Assembly: GCA_002356455.1 (NCBI GenBank)
Contig: AP017968.1
Location: forward strand, 2,852,001 to 2,916,000
Direction of reading: 5' to 3'
Length of the DNA: 64,000 bases
DNA from: Fusobacterium varium
GTDB lineage: Bacteria; Fusobacteriota; Fusobacteriia; Fusobacteriales; Fusobacteriaceae
In this document: positions 58,033 to 64,000 of the stretch, piece after piece
Layout: each line of letters begins with the position of its first letter
Position numbering within the stretch: position 1 is the stretch's first letter
Position numbers and translations under genes: made by a program
The notes under the pieces: generated by a model
What the model was told of the DNA's origin: nothing
What the model saw: the letters and a program-made list of their open reading frames with translations, nothing else
The model's database searches: none

Positions 58033-61000
58033 ATGATTAAAGAAATGGAGAAAGCTTTAAAAAGATATCTAAAGGGAAAGAATAGAATAACAATGGGAGT
58101 GGTAGTAGCTTTTTTACTGGGAAGCAGTTTTGCATTTGGAGATGTTACGATAAAATATGATACTGCAGCTTCAACTCTTATTGTACAAGATGATTTAGGA
58201 ACTAATATAGGAACAGTAACAAAAAATCCTGCTGGTGAATTTACCTGGACATTACCAGAAGGAGCAAATATAACTGAAACTGTAAAAATAGATGATACAG
58301 TAAATACAAATAATATTAAAGTAAATATAGTGAACAGTGGAACTATAAGCAGTTCTGGAACTACAGGTAAATCAGGAAATGGATTATTTTCTTATTCTGA
58401 TACTTCAAGTAGTATAATAGGAAATATAACAAATAGTGGAAATATAAGTGGAAACAGTACTGGAGGAGATAGTTCAGGAAATGGAATTTATGCCTGCTCA
58501 GATTCATATATTTCCATTTCAAGTAGTATAATAGGAAATATAACAAATAGTGGAATAATTAGTGGTAGTACTACTGGTAGTAGAAACGATTCAGGAAATG
58601 GAATTTATTCTTCTTCTGTGAATGGAGATAGTACAATAGGAGATATAACAAATAGTGGAATAATTAGCGGAAATGGTTCTAGTAGTACTAGCGGAAATGG
58701 AATTTATTCTAGTTCTTATCGTTTTGATTCTTACCTAGAGAGTAAAATAGATAACATAACAAATAATGGAATAATTAGTGGAAATGACAGTGATGGATAT
58801 GATTCAGGAAATGGAATTTATTCTTATTCTTCTACTACTAATGGTTCTACAAAGAGTAAAATAGACAATATAACGAATTATGGAATAATTAGTGGAAATA
58901 ATAGTAGTAGTGCTGGACATGGAATTTATCTTCGTTCTATTTCTGGTCCGGCAATAATAGAATCAATTTCAAATTATGGTGTTATAATGGGAAATGGCAA
59001 GGGAATATATGTTGATGGAGATTCTAGGTCTAGTTCTAGTTCGGGAATTACTAACTACAATAACTATGGACTTATAATAGGAAGGACACCAGTTAAAATT
59101 GAAGGTGGAATAGAAATTACTAATCCTGAAGGACAGGGAATGGCTGTAACTCTTGATGGAAGTGGAAATATAACTTCTATTGCTTTAGGAACTGGAGGAA
59201 GTACAGGAATATATTCTATAGTGAATACTCAATTAAGAGATAATTTAGGAAGCGCAGTATCATCTGGTGCAGTAGATTCATATGATGTATATACAAGCGA
59301 CCAAAGTATTTCAGATACTATTATCAATGGTGCTGGTGTAAATAGTGGAACAGTGACAATAGAAGCAGATAAGAATTTTTCACTTAATGGCGGAATTATT
59401 AATGCCTATAAAACTGCTGTTACAGTTAAAGATGGAGCTTCATTTACTGGTACAGATGTAACAATCAATGGTGGGGGCTTAGATAAAACTACTCCTGTTA
59501 TTTCTGGAGATTCAGGAGCTAATACAGTAAATATATCTGGAAATTCTTTTATCAATGGAAAAGTTGATTTAGAAGATGGAGATGATACTTTATCTATTGG
59601 AAATTCCACTCAAATCAATGGAGATATAGATGGTGGAACAGGAACTGATACTCTTTATTTTGGTTCAGCTATTGCCAGAGCAGTGGGAAATGATAATATA
59701 AATCTTTTCCATAAAATATCAAATGTGGAAGAAATAAATATAAATCAAAAAGTAACTGCATTTGAAACTTCTGAAATTACAGGAGCAGATAAGATTAATA
59801 TTGGTAAAAATGGGGAGCTTGTATTAAGAATAGATGGAACAAATAGTAATAAACATGCACTTTCCAATGGAAATAGTAGTGGAACAATAGATTCAGATGG
59901 TGGAAAACTTCTTCTTGCGCTTAATGGAGTATCTGATGGAAGTACAATAGATATGGGAATGAATCTTGGAGATGGAATATATGGAGTGGAAAATCCAGAC
60001 ATAGAATATAGAGATTTATTTACTTTAGATACAACTTCATATTTACATTCTATTAGAAAAACTCCTGGTTCTTCAACAATAACAGTTGAAACTAAATCTA
60101 CACTTCCACTGTCACCAACAACACCTGAATATACAAATTATGGGAAATTAAATAAAATATATCAAAGTATGAGGGTTGTAGATGGTGTAAAAGAATTTAA
60201 TGTAGATACTGATGAAAAATTCTCATCTTTTATGGGATACTTAAATGATATCTATGCAGGAAATCCATACTCATATTCTTCTGAACTATCAAGAAAATCA
60301 ATGGGAATGTTCAGAGATATAGCTACTGAAAATTCATTTAAAGCAGATACAGGAAAATGGATGATATACGGCGGACTTACTCATATAGATGGAGGAACTA
60401 AAGATACATACTATGGAAAAGGATACTATACTTATGATATAGGAAGTTCTGATATAGATTCTGATACAAAAATCACAGGAGCATATATGCTTGGAGAGTA
60501 TGGAGTATCTGATGACTTTAAAGCTGGAGTGGCAGTTGGAGGAAACAAGTTTAAATCTGACTTGTCTAATGGCTCAAAAGTTGATGGAGATGCGCTGTAT
60601 ATTGGAGGATATGCTAAGAAGTATCTTGGAAATCTAAAAGTAACAGCAGGAGCAGGATTCCAGTATGGAGATTATGATGCAGACAGAACAGCAGCAGGAA
60701 GAGAAATTACAGAAACAAGAAGCTATTCTTCAAGCTACAATGATTTGACTTATGATATTTATCTGAATGGAAGATATTCACTTAATATTGGAGATAATCT
60801 ATACTTAGAACCTTATGGAACACTGTCATATACATATGTAAAACAGGATGGAGCAGATGAGGGAAATAAAACTTTAGCAATAGAAACAGATTCACAATCA
60901 TTTGACTACACAGTTGGAAAAATGGGAATAGATCTTAAAAAAGTGATACCACATGAAAAAGGAAAGAGTACATTATCAGTTGGAGCAAGCTATACAAAAA

Positions 61001-61251
61001 TACTTGATGGAGCAGATGAGGAATATATCACAGGAAGATTTAAAGGTGGAAGCGACTTTGATATATTAGTTGCCCACAAGAATGAACATAGCTTAGGATT
61101 GAATGCTAAATATGCACTTGAACTGGAAAATGGAATCTTGTTTGATGTAAAAGGAAGCTATGCAATAGAAAGAGATTCACATAATCAATCTGGAAAGAAT
61201 AAAACTGGAGGTGAATGGATAGTTGGAACAGGACTGGGTTATAAGTTCTAA
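58033..61251 (+). CDS. Type Va autotransporter with repeat-rich passenger
   Basis: The 1072-residue protein has the long fusobacterial autotransporter signal (MIKEMEKALKRYLKGKNRIT then a hydrophobic core, cleavage near residue 36). The passenger (about 37-770) includes at least six repeats of about 35-38 residues with the NITNSGIISGN...SGNGIYSSS pattern (58330-59000), a beta-helix design, then a less repetitive part with GGNTDT-type turns. A C-terminal ~300-residue autotransporter barrel (from about WMIYGGLTHIDGG) ends with GTGLGYKF. It is a surface protein, perhaps an adhesin; the ligand is unknown. GGGGGAGAGG precedes the ATG. Its promoter seems to be invertible and OFF in this assembly. 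Confidence 0.93.
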   Translation: MIKEMEKALKRYLKGKNRITMGVVVAFLLGSSFAFGDVTIKYDTAASTLIVQDDLGTNIGTVTKNPAGEFTWTLPEGANITETVKIDDTVNTNNIKVNIVNSGTISSSGTTGKSGNGLFSYSDTSSSIIGNITNSGNISGNSTGGDSSGNGIYACSDSYISISSSIIGNITNSGIISGSTTGSRNDSGNGIYSSSVNGDSTIGDITNSGIISGNGSSSTSGNGIYSSSYRFDSYLESKIDNITNNGIISGNDSDGYDSGNGIYSYSSTTNGSTKSKIDNITNYGIISGNNSSSAGHGIYLRSISGPAIIESISNYGVIMGNGKGIYVDGDSRSSSSSGITNYNNYGLIIGRTPVKIEGGIEITNPEGQGMAVTLDGSGNITSIALGTGGSTGIYSIVNTQLRDNLGSAVSSGAVDSYDVYTSDQSISDTIINGAGVNSGTVTIEADKNFSLNGGIINAYKTAVTVKDGASFTGTDVTINGGGLDKTTPVISGDSGANTVNISGNSFINGKVDLEDGDDTLSIGNSTQINGDIDGGTGTDTLYFGSAIARAVGNDNINLFHKISNVEEININQKVTAFETSEITGADKINIGKNGELVLRIDGTNSNKHALSNGNSSGTIDSDGGKLLLALNGVSDGSTIDMGMNLGDGIYGVENPDIEYRDLFTLDTTSYLHSIRKTPGSSTITVETKSTLPLSPTTPEYTNYGKLNKIYQSMRVVDGVKEFNVDTDEKFSSFMGYLNDIYAGNPYSYSSELSRKSMGMFRDIATENSFKADTGKWMIYGGLTHIDGGTKDTYYGKGYYTYDIGSSDIDSDTKITGAYMLGEYGVSDDFKAGVAVGGNKFKSDLSNGSKVDGDALYIGGYAKKYLGNLKVTAGAGFQYGDYDADRTAAGREITETRSYSSSYNDLTYDIYLNGRYSLNIGDNLYLEPYGTLSYTYVKQDGADEGNKTLAIETDSQSFDYTVGKMGIDLKKVIPHEKGKSTLSVGASYTKILDGADEEYITGRFKGGSDFDILVAHKNEHSLGLNAKYALELENGILFDVKGSYAIERDSHNQSGKNKTGGEWIVGTGLGYKF

Positions 61252-61263
61252 AGATTAAAAAGT

Positions 61264-61294
61264 GAAAGGCTGGCTGATAAATAGCCAGCCTTTT
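61264..61294 (+). terminator. Terminator after the autotransporter
   Basis: AAAGGCTGGCT and AGCCAGCCTTTT pair across GATAAAT, 13 bases after the stop codon. The GC-rich stem is strong, the T-run short. It separates the autotransporter from the two HU-like genes, at least partly. Confidence 0.85.
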
Positions 61295-61327
61295 AACAAA
61301 TAATCATGATATTTTAAGGGGGAAGTT

Positions 61328-61621
61328 ATGACAGAAGGGGAATTTATAAGATTCTATAAAAAGAGAAATGGACTAAAGAATCAGCAGGAAGTAAAAGAAA
61401 AGATAGACTTATTCTGGAATACACTGCTAAAAGTTCTGAATGAAGGTGAAAAGATAACCTTTAAAAATTGGGGAACATTTGAAGAAAAAGAGGTAAAACC
61501 AAGAAAAATAATGATAACTAAAATAAATAAATCTGGTTATACAAAATCTAAAAAGAAGATAAGATTCAGAGCAGGAGCGGGCTTGCAGGATATAGTAAAT
61601 GGAGCTGGTACTGATGAATAA
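61328..61621 (+). CDS. HU/IHF family DNA-binding protein (divergent, 1)
   Basis: The 97-residue protein fits the HU fold: N-terminal helix-turn-helix (EFIRFYKKRNGLKNQQEVKEKIDLFWNTLLKVLNEGEKITFKNWGTFEEKEVKPRK) followed by the beta arm and RAGAGLQDIVNGAG C terminus. It is diverged from housekeeping HU: the usual arm Pro and RNPQTGE are replaced by IMITKINKSGYTKSKKK. It is translated from AAGGGGGA and overlaps the second HU-like gene by 8 bases. It may organise the local DNA or assist site-specific recombination, which is speculative. Confidence 0.82.
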   Translation: MTEGEFIRFYKKRNGLKNQQEVKEKIDLFWNTLLKVLNEGEKITFKNWGTFEEKEVKPRKIMITKINKSGYTKSKKKIRFRAGAGLQDIVNGAGTDE

Positions 61622-61886
61622 GAGAGAATTAGCAAAAGTATACAGTGAAACAAGTAAAGGGGAAATATCAGCAAGAAAAGCGCTGAAAGAAATAGAAGTA
61701 TTTCTTGAAACAATGCAGGAGGCTTTGCAGAAAAGTCATTCATTAATATTTATAAATATAGGAATATTTGAAGTGAAGGAAAGAAAACCAAGAGTAATAG
61801 TCAATCCAGTAACTAAAGAACCTATGAAGATTTATCCAAGAAAAACAGTGAAATTCAGAGAATCTAAAAAAATAAACAAAGGATAA
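61614..61886 (+). CDS. HU/IHF family DNA-binding protein (divergent, 2)
   Basis: The 90-residue protein matches the HU core: NKRELAKVYSETSKGEISARKALKEIEVFLETMQEALQKSHSLIFINIGIFEVKERKPRVIVNPVTKEPMKIYPRKTVKFRESKKI, with the arm (VTKEPMKIYP) closer to normal HU than in its neighbour. The start ATG lies nine bases after GGAG and overlaps the stop of the first HU-like gene. Two tandem HU-like proteins suggest a heterodimer. The gene ends before the right 22-base hairpin. Confidence 0.85.
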   Translation: MNKRELAKVYSETSKGEISARKALKEIEVFLETMQEALQKSHSLIFINIGIFEVKERKPRVIVNPVTKEPMKIYPRKTVKFRESKKINKG

Positions 61887-61920
61887 ATATTTTAATTAAT
61901 TGAAAAGATAAAAAAAGGAA

Positions 61921-61942
61921 GAGGTCGAAATTAATCGACCTC
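61921..61942. repeat. 22-base hairpin, right copy
   Basis: It is the same 22-mer as at 56970-56991 (GAGGTCGA and TCGACCTC pairing around AATTAA). A T-run follows on the plus strand and A-rich sequence precedes it. It acts here as a bidirectional terminator between the HU-like genes and the convergent CAT-like gene. Confidence 0.78.
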
Positions 61943-61944
61943 TT

Positions 61945-62598
61945 TTATATATTCATCCATATTTCTACATCTAAAATTATTTCCTGAATATCATTTATTA
62001 GTTTACATGTATGATATCCATCAGCTACTGCATGAGTAGCAAATACAGAAAATGGAAGTAATACTTTTTTATCTTTTTCATAATATTTACCAAATACAGT
62101 TACAGGAAAAAGCATATTTGACTCACTGTAAGTATCATTGCTGTATCCTGTAAAACTTAACCATGGAATAGATGAAACTGGAGAAAAGTTATCAGGTCGT
62201 TCAGGTTTGCTTTTTATTCCTTTTATATCTTTATATTTTTCCATATCATTTACTATGTTGGAATAAAAAACCGAAAAATCTTCTGAATATTCACTCCATA
62301 TATCTGAAAAAGTCTTGTCATCTTCATGAAAAATGGTATAAGAGGGATTGCAATAATCCCAATAACCTAAATTTCCATCTTTGTCATAGCTCATTCTAAA
62401 TTCTCTATTTCTATTTATTCCTCTCATAACTGCATAAATAATTGTAGGATAGAATTTTAATTTCCTTTCTTTCACTAATTTTAAAAGTTTTGTTATATCC
62501 ATATCAACATTAAGATTATATTTGGATTTTATAAAATTTATATAATAGTAATAATATTCTTTTCTTTCCCAAGTTTCCATATCTATCTTGTGAAACAT
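61945..62598 (-). CDS. Chloramphenicol acetyltransferase-like (CatA type) protein
   Basis: The 217-residue protein begins FHKIDMETWERKEYYYYY, the standard CatA start, and has the catalytic His in THAVADGYHTCKLI (residues ~188-201; classical CAT reads HHAVCDGYH). PVTVFGKYYEKDKKVLLPFS precedes it. CatA proteins transfer acetyl from acetyl-CoA to chloramphenicol. The CAT chromosomal relatives in anaerobes may have other acceptors, so activity is not assured. It lies in one unit with the AlkD-like gene, 17 bases after it. Confidence 0.88.
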   Translation of the reverse strand: MFHKIDMETWERKEYYYYYINFIKSKYNLNVDMDITKLLKLVKERKLKFYPTIIYAVMRGINRNREFRMSYDKDGNLGYWDYCNPSYTIFHEDDKTFSDIWSEYSEDFSVFYSNIVNDMEKYKDIKGIKSKPERPDNFSPVSSIPWLSFTGYSNDTYSESNMLFPVTVFGKYYEKDKKVLLPFSVFATHAVADGYHTCKLINDIQEIILDVEIWMNI

Positions 62599-62615
62599 AC
62601 TGCTGCCTCCTAAAT

Positions 62616-63329
62616 CTATTTCTTTAGACTCTTTACCAATTCTTTATCTTCTTCACTCACTCTGAATGATTCTCTTATTTTTTGGATAGCTTTATTTTGC
62701 GTCCATTTATCCAAAGAGTTATCTTTTAAGTATTTTAATGTTTCATCTCTGAATTTTATAAACAATGTTGAAATAAGCCATGCCTGCCCCATTTGTACAT
62801 AATATTCTTTATTTTCTACTCTTGAACATATTTCAAATATTTCATCTATATACTCTTTTTCTATATAATAAGACATAAGGGTTATAAGCCCAAATCTTAT
62901 TTTCCATTGGTCTTTAGATTCTGCCATATTTTTAACCATTGGATAAAAATATTCTTTCTCTTTTTTTATTATTTTCAGATTACCAATAAAACTGTCACAC
63001 ACTCCCCAATTATCTATTTCATCAGTATATTTTTCTATATACTCTTTTATTATCTCTTTATCTGCTTTAGCAAAACCTATGACTTGTCCTCTTAAAGTAG
63101 TTTCTTCATAATATTTTCCTTTCTTTTGAGCAAGAAAACCTTCCCAATCTCCTTTGGCTATTTTCTTAGCTATATCTTTCACCACTGGACTTCTTAAACC
63201 AATAACTTCAACCTCTGCTCCAATTATTTTATTATGAAATTCTCTGTATTGTTTGTCCTGCATTTCTTTTAATTCGCCAATAAACTCTTTATAATTTTCT
63301 TTATTCCATTTCATTGATGTATAATCCAT
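62616..63329 (-). CDS. DNA alkylation repair protein (AlkD/AlkC-like)
   Basis: The 237-residue protein is an all-helical HEAT-like repeat protein of the AlkD family, glycosylases that remove N3- or N7-alkylated purines from DNA. Visible are VEVIGLRSPVVKDIAKKI, WDNWGVCDSF-type (here EIDNWGVCDSFIGNL), and MAESKDQWKIRFGLITLMSYY, the typical WxxCD and WxR stretches that line the DNA-binding groove. GGGAGGA precedes the ATG. It is upstream of the CAT-like gene. Confidence 0.87.
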   Translation of the reverse strand: MDYTSMKWNKENYKEFIGELKEMQDKQYREFHNKIIGAEVEVIGLRSPVVKDIAKKIAKGDWEGFLAQKKGKYYEETTLRGQVIGFAKADKEIIKEYIEKYTDEIDNWGVCDSFIGNLKIIKKEKEYFYPMVKNMAESKDQWKIRFGLITLMSYYIEKEYIDEIFEICSRVENKEYYVQMGQAWLISTLFIKFRDETLKYLKDNSLDKWTQNKAIQKIRESFRVSEEDKELVKSLKK

Positions 63330-63405
63330 TTTTATCCTCCCTGCTCATATTTTATGTTCTCACTTATATATATACCTTAATATTTAAAAAAAATCAAAAT
63401 ATCTC

Positions 63406-63434
63406 TTGCTAAAAATGATATTTTGGGGTAATAA
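63406..63434 (+). promoter_or_regulatory. Candidate promoter of pepD
   Basis: TTGCTA (63406-63411), a 17-base spacer and TAATAA (63429-63434) lie about 35 bases before the start codon. The AlkD-like gene is divergent. Confidence 0.5.
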
Positions 63435-63469
63435 TTACATAAGACTTTGAAAGTACAGGAGGAGTAAAA

Positions 63470-64000
63470 ATGAATTATGTTTTAAATGAATATCTGTCAC
63501 ACCAAAAATATTTTGAGGATATTTCCAGAATTCCTCATGGTTCACACAATGAAAAAGAATTAAGTGACTATCTTGTAAAATTTGCTGAGAACTTAGGATT
63601 AAAAGTAAAACAAGACAAATTGTATAATGTCATAATCTATAAACCTGCAAGTGAAGGCTATGAGAATCATCCTGCAATTATCCTTCAATCTCACATAGAC
63701 ATGGTTTGTGAAAAAAATGGAGACTGTGATTTTGATTTTGAAAAAGATTCTTTAAAATTATACATAGAAGATGGCTTTGTAAGAGCAAAGGGAACTACTC
63801 TAGGAGCTGATGACGGAGTTGGGGCTGCTTTGACAATGGCTGTTCTTGCTGATAAAACTTTAAAACATCCTGCTCTTGAATGTGTTTTTACAGTATGTGA
63901 AGAAGTTGGTCTTATAGGTGCTCAGGCTCTTGATAAAAATGATTTTACTTCAAAAAGACTCATTAACTTAGATAACAGCAGTTCATTAAGTACTTATGTT
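63470..64000 (+). CDS. pepD: Aminoacyl-histidine dipeptidase (PepD-like), 5' part
   Basis: The first 177 codons are in the window and the gene runs off the right edge. The protein is an M20C dipeptidase: metal ligands in LQSHIDMVCEKN, TTLGADDGVGAALTM and CEEVGLIGA match PepD (Xaa-His dipeptidase), which is about 480 residues in full. It cleaves dipeptides in the cytoplasm, fitting a peptide-fermenting organism. GGAGGAG precedes the ATG. The product name is secure at family level; exact specificity is not. Confidence 0.9.
   Translation, partial: MNYVLNEYLSHQKYFEDISRIPHGSHNEKELSDYLVKFAENLGLKVKQDKLYNVIIYKPASEGYENHPAIILQSHIDMVCEKNGDCDFDFEKDSLKLYIEDGFVRAKGTTLGADDGVGAALTMAVLADKTLKHPALECVFTVCEEVGLIGAQALDKNDFTSKRLINLDNSSSLSTYV

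Noticed and set aside
58330-59000. Evenly spaced DNA repeats that might be read as a CRISPR-like array
   Set aside because: They are in frame, imperfect, and encode the repeated passenger units of the autotransporter; there are no unique spacers.

Overview
The window is AT-rich DNA that reads like a chromosome segment of a Fusobacterium, probably from the F. ulcerans / F. varium side of the genus. The evidence is two tandem FomA-like porins, an autotransporter with the typical fusobacterial signal (MIKEMEKALKRYLKGKNR), extensive amino-acid decarboxylation and degradation genes, and AT-rich Gram-negative gene style. The genus call is an inference from gene content. No rRNA, tRNA or CRISPR array was seen.

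Layout. 1-7.3 kb: housekeeping operon (maf 3' end, mreB, an unknown secreted protein, scpB, an rluB-type pseudouridine synthase, gatCAB). 7.5-15.6 kb: rubrerythrin, MATE pump, ACT/DUF711 pair, CGGC protein, DUF4438 protein, then a MarR regulator whose perfect palindromic operator occurs twice, before itself and before a secreted protein/flavoprotein pair. 15.7-28.3 kb: two near-identical 1771-bp IS1182-like elements in inverted orientation enclose an M20 amidohydrolase, a run of six immunity-type genes without a visible toxin (Imm17, YfbM/DUF1877, ankyrin, DUF2004, a two-domain protein ending in DUF5713, TPR) and an rtcB gene with two WYL regulators.

28.3-42.5 kb: two complete RND export systems. 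The first (fusion protein, RND pump, MerR regulator) has a MerR-type promoter with a 19-bp spacer. The second (TetR, TolC, fusion protein, RND pump, PG0541-like protein) has a TetR-type promoter with two operators. A second MerR-type promoter lies further upstream of it, inside the terminator of a two-component system. This suggests that one MerR protein controls both pumps. 42.6-45.1 kb: two porin genes with matching promoters and leaders.

45.7-56.9 kb: amino-acid and acid-stress metabolism: M20 peptidase, GNAT, antiporter plus pyruvoyl-dependent histidine decarboxylase, divergent AdiA-type arginine decarboxylase, and a MalY / APC permease / DMT operon facing a MarR regulator.

57-62 kb: the most striking region. 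Upstream of a 1072-residue autotransporter, 26-bp inverted repeats built like recombinase crossover sites enclose a consensus sigma70 promoter (TTGACT-N17-TATAAT). In this assembly the promoter points away from the autotransporter. This looks like an invertible promoter switch captured in the OFF state. Two small HU-like genes follow the autotransporter, and identical 22-bp hairpins bracket the whole module. 62-64 kb: CAT-like acetyltransferase, AlkD-like protein and the 5' part of pepD.
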